Assembly (NCBI GenBank): GCA_000496475.1
Contig: AYMW01000003.1
Span: 30,465 to 94,464 of the forward strand
Length of the DNA: 64,000 nucleotides
From: Betaproteobacteria bacterium MOLA814
GTDB lineage: Bacteria; Pseudomonadota; Gammaproteobacteria; Burkholderiales; Burkholderiaceae_C
Direction of reading: 5' to 3'
A model generated the notes under the pieces. The model did no database searches. It saw only the letters and a list, made by a program, of their open reading frames with translations, and was not told the DNA's origin. This document shows, in pieces, positions 45,589 through 54,921 of the stretch (its first letter is position 1; the number at the start of each line of letters is the position of its first letter). The position numbers and the translations under genes are program-made.

Positions 45589-46500
45589 ATGGATAAATTT
45601 AAAGAAATCGATGCGTTTGTCCGCATCATGGCGCACGGCTCCATCACGGCTGCAGCTGTGCATGCAGGCGTGTCGCCTGTCATGATGGGCCGACGCTTGG
45701 ACGCACTAGAGCGCAGACTCAGCACGCAACTGGTTTTACGCTCGACCCGCAGTCTGACGTTGACAGAACATGGCACTGGCTTTTTGGATGAATGCAAGCG
45801 CTTGCTCAACGAATGGTCGCAGGCCGAAGCAAGCGTCAACGCCAAACGCTATGAGGCCAGTGGCCACCTGATTGTGTCGGCACCAGCAGCATTTGGCAGA
45901 TTGCACGTGGCACCGCACGCGCCTACATTTATCAAGTCTCACCCCAACGTTAAAGTGTCCTTCAACCTCACTGACCGCGTCGTCGATGTGGTGCGCGAAG
46001 GTTACGATTTGGGTATTCGCATTGGTGGACAAATTGATCCCAATTTTGTTGCTATCAAGCTGGCGACCAACCAGCGTGTGGTATGCGGCACACCAGCCTA
46101 CTTCAAAAAACACAGCAAACCAACCGCTCTGAAAGACTTAAGCCTGCACAACTGCTTGGCTTTTAACTTGCAAGGTGGCCAGCAGCGCGGCTGGTATTTT
46201 CAGCAAGACGGCAAGCCCATCACCATCAAAGTTGACGGCAGCATGGACTGCAACGATGGCGAGTTGTTACACCGCTGGGTGAGCGAAGGTCTGGGCCTTG
46301 GCTGGCGTTCAACATGGGAAATACAAGGCCAGCTTGAACGGGGTGAGTTGGTCACCGTGTTGTCAGAATACGCCTTGCCTGCCTATGACATACTGGCCGT
46401 CTACCCACAGCAACGCCACCTGACAGCCAAAGTGCGCTACTTTATCGACCACTTAAAAAAAGTGTTTGCCACGCCTAGGTACTGGCACCAGTTCAACTGA
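45589..46500 (+). CDS. LysR-family regulator divergent from gcl
   Basis: 303 aa, ribosome site GAGGTG. Helix-turn-helix at the N-terminus: FVRIMAHGSITAAAVHAGVSPVMMGRRLDALERRLSTQLVLRSTRSLTLTEHGTGFLDECKRLL. The effector domain includes GHLIVSAPAAFGRLHVAPHAPTFIKSHPNVKVSFNLTDRVVDVVREGYDLGIRIGG, the layout of the CrgA/DmlR-like LysR group. Its divergent position indicates control of the gcl-hyi-glxR-kinase operon; glyoxylate or a purine-route acid is a plausible effector, not shown by sequence. Confidence 0.88.
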   Translation: MDKFKEIDAFVRIMAHGSITAAAVHAGVSPVMMGRRLDALERRLSTQLVLRSTRSLTLTEHGTGFLDECKRLLNEWSQAEASVNAKRYEASGHLIVSAPAAFGRLHVAPHAPTFIKSHPNVKVSFNLTDRVVDVVREGYDLGIRIGGQIDPNFVAIKLATNQRVVCGTPAYFKKHSKPTALKDLSLHNCLAFNLQGGQQRGWYFQQDGKPITIKVDGSMDCNDGELLHRWVSEGLGLGWRSTWEIQGQLERGELVTVLSEYALPAYDILAVYPQQRHLTAKVRYFIDHLKKVFATPRYWHQFN

Positions 46501-46550
46501 CGCATGTCCAGTCACACCTCTTAACCCCCCTGATCTGAAAAGTTGACACT

Positions 46551-47963
46551 GTGACAACTCTTTTAATACGCAACGCACAAGCCATCGCTTGCATGGATGA
46601 CAGCCGCACAGAACTGCGCAACTGCAGCTTGCTGATTCAAAACGGCTTGATTGAAGCCATAGGCGAAACAGCCGAGTTAGGCCCACCCGCCGATACGGTT
46701 GTCGATGCCTCACAACATGTGGTGGTGCCCGGTCTCATCAACACCCATCACCACATGTACCAAAGCTTGACCAAGGCTATACCCAGTGTGCAAAATGCAG
46801 AATTATTTTCCTGGCTTCAAGGTCTGTATCCGATTTGGTCAGGCCTGACGCCCGAGATGGTACAGGTCTCCACGCAAGTCGCCATGGCAGAGCTGATGCT
46901 CAGCGGCTGTACCACCAGCTCTGACCATTTGTACCTGTACCCCAATGGAGTTCGCTTAGACGACAGCATTGAAGCTGCTCACAACATGGGCATGCGTTTC
47001 GTCGCCACGCGCGGCAGCATGAGCGTTGGTCAAAGCGCTGGCGGCTTGCCACCAGACCAAGTGGTGGAGCGTGAAGATGTCATTTTGAAAGACACACAAC
47101 GCCTCATTGAGACCTACCATGACCAGTCGTTTGGCGCCATGATGAATGTGGCAGTTGCGCCATGCTCACCGTTCTCTGTGAGTCGCGATCTCATGAAAAC
47201 CTCTGCGGAATTGGCGCGCAGCTTGGGCGTGCGTTTGCACACCCATTTGGCAGAAAACGACCATGACATTGCCTACAGCCTAGAAAAGTTCAACTGCACA
47301 CCCACTCAATATGTACAGGACTTAGGCTGGCTAGGCCACGACGTATGGCACGCACACTGCGTCAAACTTGATGATGAAGGCATCTCACTGTTTGCCGCTA
47401 CCAAAACCGGGGTAGCACATTGCCCTTGCAGCAACATGCGCCTAGCCTCTGGCATTGCACCCATTCGACGCATGATGGATGCTGGCGTGCCGGTTGGTCT
47501 CGGGGTTGATGGCAGCGCCAGCAACGACGCCGCGCATCTGCTGAATGAGGCACGACAAGCCATGCTGTTGGCTAGAGTTGGTCGCGCCGTAGCGCCACCA
47601 GAGCGTCGCGGCGAGAGAACACTTTTTGGATGTGATCTCGGTCCATCAGATATGTCGGCCAGGGATGCCTTGCACTTGGCAACGCGGGGCAGCGCACAAG
47701 TACTAGGTCGGGCACACGACATTGGCCAGATTAAAGTGGGCATGTGCGCCGACCTTGCACTTTACAAACTGGATACGTTAGGCTTCGCAGGCGGGGCTGT
47801 TCACGACCCAATTGGCGCCCTGATGATGTGCGCCAGCGCCCAAGTCGACGTGCTGGTTATTAACGGTGCGATCAAGGTTACAGAAGGGCAACTGGTGGGC
47901 ATAGACCTGCCCCACCTCATCGCCCGCCACAACCAACTCGCACACCAATTGGCGCTAGGCTGA
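46551..47963 (+). CDS. 8-oxoguanine deaminase-like amidohydrolase
   Basis: 470 aa with a GTG start 50 bases after the LysR stop, same strand. Amidohydrolase superfamily: metal ligands in PGLINTHHHMYQSLTKAIP, LHTHLAENDHDIAYSLEKF, VWHAHCVKLDDEGISLFAATKTGVAHCPCSNMRL, and the late Asp in GVPVGLGVDGSASNDAAHLL. The segment NTHHHMYQxLTRAxP and CPCSNMRLASG are typical of 8-oxoguanine deaminases, which convert 8-oxoguanine to urate. That fits the next gene, PuuD, which consumes urate. A second guanine-type deaminase or a triazine/cytosine-type hydrolase is the alternative. Confidence 0.82.
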   Translation: MTTLLIRNAQAIACMDDSRTELRNCSLLIQNGLIEAIGETAELGPPADTVVDASQHVVVPGLINTHHHMYQSLTKAIPSVQNAELFSWLQGLYPIWSGLTPEMVQVSTQVAMAELMLSGCTTSSDHLYLYPNGVRLDDSIEAAHNMGMRFVATRGSMSVGQSAGGLPPDQVVEREDVILKDTQRLIETYHDQSFGAMMNVAVAPCSPFSVSRDLMKTSAELARSLGVRLHTHLAENDHDIAYSLEKFNCTPTQYVQDLGWLGHDVWHAHCVKLDDEGISLFAATKTGVAHCPCSNMRLASGIAPIRRMMDAGVPVGLGVDGSASNDAAHLLNEARQAMLLARVGRAVAPPERRGERTLFGCDLGPSDMSARDALHLATRGSAQVLGRAHDIGQIKVGMCADLALYKLDTLGFAGGAVHDPIGALMMCASAQVDVLVINGAIKVTEGQLVGIDLPHLIARHNQLAHQLALG

Positions 47964-47977
47964 CAGGTGCTTGGCGT

Positions 47978-49183
47978 TTACTCCGTCGACGCACCAGCTG
48001 TAAACCAACGTCCTACCAGCGCTCGTTCTTCGTCTGTGATACCAGTGGCGTTGTTCATGGGCATGGCCTTGGTCACCACCACTTGCTGGTAAATACCTTG
48101 CGCATGCACAGCGATTTGATCCGCACTGTCAACGCGCACCCCCTTCATTTGCATGGCTGCGCCGTGACACATCACGCACCGTTGGTCCATCACGGCTTTC
48201 ACTTGGGCGAATGACGCGGGCTGCTGTGCAGCCGCTTGCTGAACGGGTGTTTGGGGTGCAGGTGCCATCGCCACAATCAAGCCAACGATCAGCACCGAGC
48301 CGACCACAGCATAGGGTATGGGGTTGGCATTGCGACCCAGCTTGAAACCATGGCGCATCACGAAGTATTGGCGAATCAACGCGCCTGCAGTCATCATGAC
48401 AACCAACACCACCCAGTTGTACTCGCCCGTATAGGTAAAGCTGTAGTGGTTGCTCAGCATGGCAAACAGCACGGGCAACGTGAAGTAGGTGTTGTGCACA
48501 CTGCGTTGCTTGCCGCGCTTGCCGTGAATAGGGTCAACGGGTTCGCCTGCGTCCATAGATGTCACCATCTTGCGCTGGCCGGGAATAATCCAGAAGAACA
48601 CGTTGGCACTCATGGCTGTGCCTATCATGGCGCCAACCAGCAAGAATGCAGCGCGCCCAGCAAACAGCTGGGTAGACAGCCAGGCTGCAAACACAATGGT
48701 GATGAATACGAACAAACCAACCCATTTGTCACCGCCATCTTTGGCGCCCACTGTTCTACACAAGGCATCGTAAACAAACCAAAAACCAACCAGAAAGGCC
48801 AGCGCCACAACAACCGCTTCCCCCCGCGTCCACGCGATGAGGTTGGGATCGACCATGTAGGTCTGAGCCTGCCACAAATACGACACGCTGAACAATGCAA
48901 AGCCTGTCAGCCACGTGGTGTAACTCTCCCAATAAAACCAATGCAGATGGGTGTGGATTTTTTTAGGCGCTACCAGGTATTTTTGCGGGTTGTAAAAGCC
49001 GCCACCGTGTACCGCCCACATGGCACCGCCCACGCCTTTTTCCAACAAGTCGGGAGACTCGGGCTTTTGTAAATTGTTGTCTAAAAAAACAAAATAAAAC
49101 GACGAGCCCACCCACGCAATGGCGGTGATAACGTGCAGCCAACGCAACAGCAAGTTAGCCCAGTCTAAGAAATATGCGTCCAT
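47978..49183 (-). CDS. puuD: Membrane-bound urate hydroxylase PuuD with cytochrome c domain
   Basis: 401 aa. About eight to nine membrane helices: NLLLRWLHVITAIAWVGSSFYFVFLDNNL, HWFYWESYTTWLTGFALFSVSY, VFFWIIPGQRKMV, RSVHNTYFTLPVLFAMLSNHYSFTY, ending near VGSVLIVGLIVAM. After an Ala/Gln/Pro linker comes a C-terminal cytochrome c domain with CVMCH (about residue 340). PuuD oxidises urate to 5-hydroxyisourate and is thought to pass electrons to the respiratory chain through the heme. The following hydrolase and decarboxylase (uraH, uraD) are not in the window. It converges with the 8-oxoguanine deaminase gene. Confidence 0.92.
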   Translation of the reverse strand: MDAYFLDWANLLLRWLHVITAIAWVGSSFYFVFLDNNLQKPESPDLLEKGVGGAMWAVHGGGFYNPQKYLVAPKKIHTHLHWFYWESYTTWLTGFALFSVSYLWQAQTYMVDPNLIAWTRGEAVVVALAFLVGFWFVYDALCRTVGAKDGGDKWVGLFVFITIVFAAWLSTQLFAGRAAFLLVGAMIGTAMSANVFFWIIPGQRKMVTSMDAGEPVDPIHGKRGKQRSVHNTYFTLPVLFAMLSNHYSFTYTGEYNWVVLVVMMTAGALIRQYFVMRHGFKLGRNANPIPYAVVGSVLIVGLIVAMAPAPQTPVQQAAAQQPASFAQVKAVMDQRCVMCHGAAMQMKGVRVDSADQIAVHAQGIYQQVVVTKAMPMNNATGITDEERALVGRWFTAGASTE

Positions 49184-49320
49184 GTGTCTTACCTCGAATA
49201 CGGCGCAGTGGCCGTGATGTGTATCAGACTCACCACTGCGGGCGCTGTAAGCCTATTCGAGATCGCGAACCTGAGTGGGGTATGCCTTACCTCACGTGTG
49301 CACCGCTGCGACCAGTCCAA

Positions 49321-49349
49321 ATTGTATACAAAATTGATTGACGCTACAA
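49321..49349 (-). promoter_or_regulatory. Probable puuD promoter with palindromic operator
   Basis: On the minus strand TTGTAG (49349-49344) and TACAAT (49326-49321) are separated by 17 bases, a good sigma-70 promoter about 140 bases before the puuD ATG. The -10 box is embedded in the perfect palindrome TTGTATACAA (49322-49331), which resembles operators of GntR-type repressors. No GntR gene is in the window. Confidence 0.6.
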
Positions 49350-49405
49350 ACTAAGTTTCAACATGTATCGCACCCGCCGGACAACATACAGCAAGTGGGC
49401 AGAGC

Positions 49406-50902
49406 TCAGGGCTCAGCTTGCAGCCCAAGCTCTTGAATTTTGCGGGTAATGGTGTTGCGACCAATGCCCAATCGGCTAGCCGCTTCTACACGCTTGCCAC
49501 CCGTGTGCATCAGTGCCGCATCAATCAACGCGCTTTCAAGTTTGCGCGTCATGTGATCCCAAACCTGGCTGCTCCCCCCCCCTAGCAATGTCAAGGCCTC
49601 TTGGCGAACTTGGTCTGGCCAATCTAGGCCAGACGATGCAACCATTTGTGCAGGCTGCGCACTGGTCATCAGTTCGGCGTGTTGCGTTGCAGGCCCTGCC
49701 TCAGGCTGTGTGGTCAGCGCCGTCGCAGGCACCGACCGCCCAGCCAAGACTTCAGGCGGCAAGTCCTTGACTTCGACGACTTGCGCAGGGGCCATGACGG
49801 TCAGCCAATGACACAGGTTTTCTAATTGACGCACATTGCCAGGGAATGAGAACTGCGACAACTGCGCCATGGCCAAAGCAGACACGCGCTTGGCCTCAAC
49901 GCCCAATTGCTTGGCGCTGTGCACCATAAAGTGCTGCACCAAAACAGGGACATCGTCTAAGCGCTCACGCAATGCGGGCAGACGCAGGCGAATCACATTC
50001 AAACGGTGAAACAAATCTTCGCGAAAGGCACCAGCAGCCACGCGCAGCTCCAGATCTTGATGCGTGGCAGCAATCACGCGCACTTGAGTTTTGATGGCTG
50101 TATGCCCACCCACCCGGTAAAAATGTCCATCGCTCAGAACGCGCAACAATCGGGTTTGCAAGTCAAAGGGCATGTCACCGATCTCGTCTAAAAACAGCGT
50201 GCCCCCCTCGGCTTGCTCAAACCGGCCGCGGCGCAGCGCTTGCGCACCTGTAAATGCACCGCGCTCATGGCCAAACAGCTCGGACTCAAGCAAGTCCTTG
50301 GGAATAGCCGCGGTATTGATGGCAACAAAAGGGCCTTGAGCTTTGGGCGAGTGCTTGTGTAAAGCTTTTGCCACCAACTCTTTACCACTGCCTGACTCAC
50401 CCGTAATCAACACGGTGACATTGCTCTGGCTCAGACGCCCAATAGCGCGAAACAACTCTTGCATGGCAGGGGCTTGACCCAGCATTTCGGTCGCTGGCAC
50501 AACAGGTTGGGTGGTGGCATCGTCTTTTTCAGACTCCTGCAACGCACGCCTGGCCAACTCGACAGCTTTGGTGATATCAAAAGGCTTTGCCAAATACTCA
50601 AACGCACCACCCTGAAACGCAGAGACAGCGCTATCAAGGTCTGAGTAAGCCGTCATGATAATGATAGGCAACTCAGGGGCACGCGCCTTGATTTTGGCCA
50701 GCAACTCCAAGCCATCACCTCCTGGCATACGAATGTCGCTGATCATAGCGCTGGGCAACTCGCTGGGATCAACATTGCTCAAAGCAGCCAACACGTCTGG
50801 TGCGTTGGTAAAGCTGCGCGTTACCAAGCCGTCGCGCTGCAGCGCGCGCTCTAAAACAAAGCGAATCGACTGGTCGTCGTCAACAATCCAGATGGGTTTC
50901 AT
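49406..50902 (-). CDS. ntrC: Nitrogen regulation response regulator NtrC
   Basis: 498 aa. Receiver domain: acidic [15 protein letters not shown] and phosphorylated Asp in [12 protein letters not shown] (about residue 54). Sigma-54 AAA+ domain: Walker [19 protein letters not shown], the GAFTGA loop in [15 protein letters not shown], Walker [13 protein letters not shown], and R-finger region [15 protein letters not shown]-terminal Fis-type helix-turn-helix [21 protein letters not shown]. When phosphorylated by NtrB it activates sigma-54 promoters under nitrogen limitation; candidate targets here are urtA and glnA. It lies 43 bases downstream of ntrB. Confidence 0.97.
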   Translation of the reverse strand: MKPIWIVDDDQSIRFVLERALQRDGLVTRSFTNAPDVLAALSNVDPSELPSAMISDIRMPGGDGLELLAKIKARAPELPIIIMTAYSDLDSAVSAFQGGAFEYLAKPFDITKAVELARRALQESEKDDATTQPVVPATEMLGQAPAMQELFRAIGRLSQSNVTVLITGESGSGKELVAKALHKHSPKAQGPFVAINTAAIPKDLLESELFGHERGAFTGAQALRRGRFEQAEGGTLFLDEIGDMPFDLQTRLLRVLSDGHFYRVGGHTAIKTQVRVIAATHQDLELRVAAGAFREDLFHRLNVIRLRLPALRERLDDVPVLVQHFMVHSAKQLGVEAKRVSALAMAQLSQFSFPGNVRQLENLCHWLTVMAPAQVVEVKDLPPEVLAGRSVPATALTTQPEAGPATQHAELMTSAQPAQMVASSGLDWPDQVRQEALTLLGGGSSQVWDHMTRKLESALIDAALMHTGGKRVEAASRLGIGRNTITRKIQELGLQAEP

Positions 50903-50945
50903 AGACGGTATTCCTCAGACAAAATGCAAAAAATTAAGTGGTCGC

Positions 50946-52046
50946 CTACACCAACGGTATAGACAACTTGAAGTTGGTTCCACTGGGTGTGCTATCACAT
51001 TCAATCAGCCCGTTGTGCTGCTGTACAAACGTTTGTGCAAGCGTGAGGCCCAAACCTGTGCCTCCATCGCGCCCTGAGACCAGCGGATAAAACAACCGGT
51101 CTTTAATGGCTTGCGGCACACCTGGACCGTTGTCTATGACATGCAACTCTAATGCCAGCTTGTACCGTACTTTGGCCAAAGTGACCTGTCGGGCGATGCG
51201 GGTCCTAAATGTGATGGATGCGTCGCCTTGCACGCGCCTGTCAACGAGCGCTTGCGCCGCATTTTGGGCAATGTTCAGCACCGCCTGGATCAGTTTTTCA
51301 CGGTCACCTCGAAATTCCGGCAAAGAAATGTCGTAATCGCGCACCACAGTGAGGCCTTGTGGATACTCAGCCAACACCACTGCACGCACACGCTCGCACA
51401 CCTCGTGAATATTCACATCGCCCTCTATGTGGGGGCTGCGGTGTGGTGCCAACAACCTGTCAACCAACACTTGCAACCGGTCGGCTTCATGAATGATGAC
51501 CTGTGTGTATTCGCGCAGGTCTTTGCGCTCTAAATCCATTTGCAGCAACTGGGCCGCGCCACGTATGCCACCCAGTGGGTTCTTGATCTCGTGAGCCAAA
51601 CCACGTATGAGTTCTTTGTTGGCCAGCGCTTGGTCAACCAATCTTTCTTCACGCTCTAAACGAAGTTGCTGCTCTAACGGCAGCAGCTCAACAGTTGCTT
51701 CTCCGGACACGCCGCCCGGTGATACCACTACATGCACAGGTGATGGTTGACCAATCGCCGAACTCGAACTGCCCAACATAACGTGAGCCTCAAAACGAAT
51801 GGCTGCGCAGTCGTCTCCTTTGGCATTGGCCAGCGCTCCTGCAAGGGCTTGTGGCAGTTCAAAGTAGCTTGCGATGTTGCTGCCCAGAATTGTTTTGCGG
51901 GACACACCCAGCAAGTCTTCTAATGCAGCATTGGCGTGCAACACACAGCCGTCAAGCTGCACAACAGCCACTGACGTGGCAAGCACATCTAAACCAGAGA
52001 AACGCAGCTGGACTTCGCGTGATGTGGTGCCTTGGGATGTGTACAT
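50946..52046 (-). CDS. ntrB: Nitrogen regulation sensor kinase NtrB
   Basis: 366 aa, no membrane segments, so cytoplasmic as expected. An N-terminal PAS domain (LDVLATSVAVVQLDGCVLHANAALEDLLGVSRKTILG) is followed by the H box GLAHEIKNPLGGIRGAAQLLQMDL with the phosphorylated His near residue 155, the N box AVLNIAQNAAQAL, and the G boxes VIDNGPGVPQ and DGGTGLGLTLAQTFVQQHNG. It controls NtrC phosphorylation in response to PII protein. Classical glnA-ntrB-ntrC order, all on the minus strand, but with a terminator after glnA. Confidence 0.96.
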   Translation of the reverse strand: MYTSQGTTSREVQLRFSGLDVLATSVAVVQLDGCVLHANAALEDLLGVSRKTILGSNIASYFELPQALAGALANAKGDDCAAIRFEAHVMLGSSSSAIGQPSPVHVVVSPGGVSGEATVELLPLEQQLRLEREERLVDQALANKELIRGLAHEIKNPLGGIRGAAQLLQMDLERKDLREYTQVIIHEADRLQVLVDRLLAPHRSPHIEGDVNIHEVCERVRAVVLAEYPQGLTVVRDYDISLPEFRGDREKLIQAVLNIAQNAAQALVDRRVQGDASITFRTRIARQVTLAKVRYKLALELHVIDNGPGVPQAIKDRLFYPLVSGRDGGTGLGLTLAQTFVQQHNGLIECDSTPSGTNFKLSIPLV

Positions 52047-52134
52047 GGCTAGAGTGCAGTTTGAATTGGAGTAGCTGGAATAGACCGTGGGTTAAAGCTT
52101 TGACGTCAACAGCAACCATGTGTCACAAGGGAAC

Positions 52135-52158
52135 AAAAAAGGGCAGCCTAAGCCGCCC
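52135..52158 (-). terminator. Rho-independent terminator after glnA
   Basis: On the minus strand a GC-rich stem (GGGCGGC with GCTGCCC, one mismatch, 4-base loop) is followed by TTTTTT (52140-52135), about 40 bases beyond the glnA stop codon. It should reduce read-through from glnA into ntrBC, so that ntrBC may depend on partial read-through or its own promoter. Confidence 0.85.
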
Positions 52159-52193
52159 TTTTTAAAGTCACACCGCAGTGCTGTTCGTCATAT

Positions 52194-53609
52194 TTACAGG
52201 CTGTAGTACATGTCGAACTCAACCGGGTGAGTCGCCGTACGGAAGCGTGTCACCTCAGTCATTTTGAGCTCAATGTAGGCATCTAACATGCTGTCAGAGA
52301 AAACACCACCCTTGGTCAAGAAAGCGCGATCTTTGTCCAATGCCTCCAAGGCTTGGTCCAAGCTGTGGCACACGGTTGGCACCAACTTGTCTTCCTCGGG
52401 AGGCAAATGGTACAAGTCTTTTGATGCGGCCTCGCCTGGATGGATTTTGTTTTCCACACCGTCTAAACCTGCCATCAACAACGCTGCAAAACCCAAGTAG
52501 GGATTCATCAATGGATCTGGGAACCGCGCTTCCACACGACGACCTTTGGGGTTCGCCACATAAGGAATGCGAATAGAAGCCGAACGATTTTTAGCCGAGT
52601 AAGCCAATTTCACCGGAGCCTCAAATCCCGGTACCAAACGCTTGTAGCTGTTGGTGCCTGGGTTGGTAATGGCATTGAGGGCACGGGCATGCTTGATGAT
52701 GCCGCCAATGTAATACAGGGCGAAATCAGACAAACCGGCATAGCCATCACCAGCAAATAAGTTTTTGCCGTCTTTCCAGACCGATTGGTGCACGTGCATA
52801 CCAGAGCCGTTGTCCCCCACGATGGGCTTGGGCATAAAGGTAGCAGTTTTGCCGTAAGCATTGGCCACGTTCCACACCACGTATTTCATAGTTTGCGTCC
52901 AATCTGCGCGCTCCACCAACGTGCTGTAGCGCGTGCCAATTTCATTTTGGCCTGCACCAGCCACTTCGTGGTGGAACACTTCGACTGGAATACCCAGGGA
53001 CTCCAAAATAAGTGACATTTCTGCGCGCAAGTCGTGCATGCTGTCGACTGGAGGAACTGGAAAGTAACCACCTTTCACAGTTGGTCGGTGACCGCGGTTG
53101 CCGCCTTCTAGCTTGCTGCCGCTGTTCCATGAAGCTTCGTATTCGTCAATTTGATAGCCACAGCCACCCATGTCGTTGTTCCAGCGAACGCCGTCAAACA
53201 CGAAAAACTCTGGCTCTGGACCGAAGAAAGCCGTATCGCCTAAGCCAGAGGCTTTCAAGTAAGCCTCGGCACGCTTTGCGATTGAGCGCGGGTCGCGGTC
53301 GTAGGACTTGCCATCACTTGGCTCGATCACGTCGCAGCTCATGAACAAGGTAGTCTCTTCAAAGAAGGGGTCGATTTGTGCAGTTGCCGCATCAGGAATC
53401 AACAACATGTCAGAAGCCTCAATGCCCTTCCAACCAGCCACAGACGAACCGTCAAAAGCATGGCCAGAGGCAAACTTGTCTTCGTCAAAGTGAGACACAG
53501 GCACCGTTACGTGCTGCTCTTTGCCGCGGGTATCTGTGAAGCGAAAGTCCACAAATTTGACCTCGTTGTCGCTCACCATTTGCATAACGTCTGCAATACT
53601 CTTGGCCAT
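52194..53609 (-). CDS. glnA: Glutamine synthetase, type I
   Basis: 471 aa from the ATG at 53609 ([24 protein letters not shown]); the frame to 53660 is not family-like. Class I beta type: [63 protein letters not shown] (ATP/Glu binding), [32 protein letters not shown], and the adenylylation Tyr in [10 protein letters not shown]. It makes glutamine from glutamate, ammonia and ATP and is the assimilation step for the urea- and purine-derived ammonia of this window. Regulatory region: sigma-54 promoter and two NtrC sites upstream. Confidence 0.98.
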   Translation of the reverse strand: MAKSIADVMQMVSDNEVKFVDFRFTDTRGKEQHVTVPVSHFDEDKFASGHAFDGSSVAGWKGIEASDMLLIPDAATAQIDPFFEETTLFMSCDVIEPSDGKSYDRDPRSIAKRAEAYLKASGLGDTAFFGPEPEFFVFDGVRWNNDMGGCGYQIDEYEASWNSGSKLEGGNRGHRPTVKGGYFPVPPVDSMHDLRAEMSLILESLGIPVEVFHHEVAGAGQNEIGTRYSTLVERADWTQTMKYVVWNVANAYGKTATFMPKPIVGDNGSGMHVHQSVWKDGKNLFAGDGYAGLSDFALYYIGGIIKHARALNAITNPGTNSYKRLVPGFEAPVKLAYSAKNRSASIRIPYVANPKGRRVEARFPDPLMNPYLGFAALLMAGLDGVENKIHPGEAASKDLYHLPPEEDKLVPTVCHSLDQALEALDKDRAFLTKGGVFSDSMLDAYIELKMTEVTRFRTATHPVEFDMYYSL

Positions 53610-53696
53610 CAAAATCTCCTGAAAGTTAGATAAAAGGGCTCGCTGAGACTGCCTGTGCAATCACCTCACCCGAGATACATATTGTGCAATGTATTT

Positions 53697-53712
53697 AGCA
53701 GGTTTTATGCCA
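53697..53712 (-). promoter_or_regulatory. Sigma-54 (-24/-12) promoter of glnA
   Basis: On the minus strand TGGCATAAAACCTGCT has the GG and GC at the exact sigma-54 spacing and most consensus positions (TGGCA, TGC). The predicted start near 53686 gives a leader of about 77 bases before glnA. Confidence 0.75.
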
Positions 53713-53843
53713 CTGCAGCTGATGACTTACAAAACAGGCGCAAGCTCTGCCTTGGCGCTTGCAAGCAGCCTTGTCACTGGGTACTGGCACACACCACCGC
53801 CTTACCCGATCGCGTGGCGCAACAGGTGTGACGGGTGCGGGCT

Positions 53844-53860
53844 CGCACTTTTGTGGTGCA
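53844..53860. promoter_or_regulatory. NtrC-type site 1 upstream of glnA
   Basis: CGCACTTTTGTGGTGCA fits TGCACY-N5-GGTGCA with one end mismatch. Centred about 165 bases upstream of the predicted glnA start. Confidence 0.7.
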
Positions 53861-53882
53861 TTTTAAATCAATCCACTCAAAA

Positions 53883-53899
53883 TGCACTTTAAAAGTGCA
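53883..53899. promoter_or_regulatory. NtrC-type site 2 upstream of glnA
   Basis: TGCACTTTAAAAGTGCA, a perfect dyad with 5-bp arms. It lies 39 bases from site 1 (centre to centre) and about 205 bases upstream of the predicted start, and it abuts the end of the CinA-like gene. Two adjacent dyads are the usual NtrC enhancer form. Confidence 0.7.
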
Positions 53900-53908
53900 A
53901 AATCCGGA

Positions 53909-54727
53909 TCAGCGCACCAATTCAGGGCCAATCTTGACCGCCATCGCACCCAAAGCGCTCTTCATGCCGTCAAAGGCCAATTGAACAGCTGCAGTTGGGC
54001 CTTTGACACCAAGCTCAACATGACGTCCATGCTGCGGATGGTCCACGCTGGGCAAGCTGAACACCTTAATGGCAGGGTGCTCGCGCTCCAGCTGCAACAT
54101 CAACGGCGTCAGCGACGCCTCCATGGCGCCGTACACCACCAATGAGCGCTCTTGCAGGCTACCCAGTGCAAAATGCTGGCTGTAATGGGTATCTAAGACC
54201 CACTCGACCATAGGCCACGCCATTATCGGAAAACCTGGCACAAAATACATGGCCCCACAGTCACCGCTGGTGTGCACGCTAAAGCCTGGAATACGGTTGT
54301 AGCTGTTGGGCACAATATCTGCATCTACAGGAAACACACCCATGTTGAGGCGATGAATGTTGTCAGGGTTATCGCCATCGAACACCTCGCCTTTTTCTGC
54401 AGCGGTTTCCACCATGCGCAGCGTGATGAGTTCTTTAGCCTGGGGGTGCAACACCAACTCGCGCCCCAAGGCGGCAGCGGCACACTGGCGTGTGCGGTCA
54501 TCGGGTGTGGCACCGATACCACCAAACGAAAAGACAACATCCCCGCTTGCGGCCATAGATGCAATGGTGGCTGTGATGCGATCGGCATCATCACTGACAT
54601 AGTTGGCATAAGCCAAACTCAAGCCACGCGCAGCTAGCAACGCAATGAGTTGGCTCAAATGCTTGTCAGCACGTTTACCAGACAGTATTTCATCGCCCAC
54701 GATGAGGGCCGCAAAGGTTGGAGTCAT
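53909..54727 (-). CDS. CinA-like molybdopterin-binding domain protein
   Basis: 272 aa. One MoCF-biosynthesis (MoaB/CinA-N) domain: FAALIVGDEILSGKRADKHLSQLIALLAARGLSLAYANYVSDDADRITATIASMAASGDVVFSFGGIGATPDDRTRQCAAAALG, about residues 5-100. The second half (PDADIVPNSYNRIPGFSV.., VPGFPIMAWPMVEWVL) matches the middle region of CinA. The C-terminal nicotinamide-mononucleotide deamidase domain of full CinA is missing, as in many betaproteobacterial copies. The reaction is unknown; the name competence/damage-inducible protein A is only a family label. Confidence 0.85.
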   Translation of the reverse strand: MTPTFAALIVGDEILSGKRADKHLSQLIALLAARGLSLAYANYVSDDADRITATIASMAASGDVVFSFGGIGATPDDRTRQCAAAALGRELVLHPQAKELITLRMVETAAEKGEVFDGDNPDNIHRLNMGVFPVDADIVPNSYNRIPGFSVHTSGDCGAMYFVPGFPIMAWPMVEWVLDTHYSQHFALGSLQERSLVVYGAMEASLTPLMLQLEREHPAIKVFSLPSVDHPQHGRHVELGVKGPTAAVQLAFDGMKSALGAMAVKIGPELVR

Positions 54728-54921
54728 AACTGAAGTGAGCGATGAAAATATGCCTTACTCGAGGCAGGGCGCGGTTGTATGTGGGCTGCGCCTATTGCCT
54801 GCGCTTGTGGTCAATATACCAAAGCTTTTAGAACGGTTTTTTATACTGGTCTTGTTTACGGCGCTAGGGCCAATGCAACAGCATCCATGCATTACATGCA
54901 TGGACCTGTTCGATTTATTAA

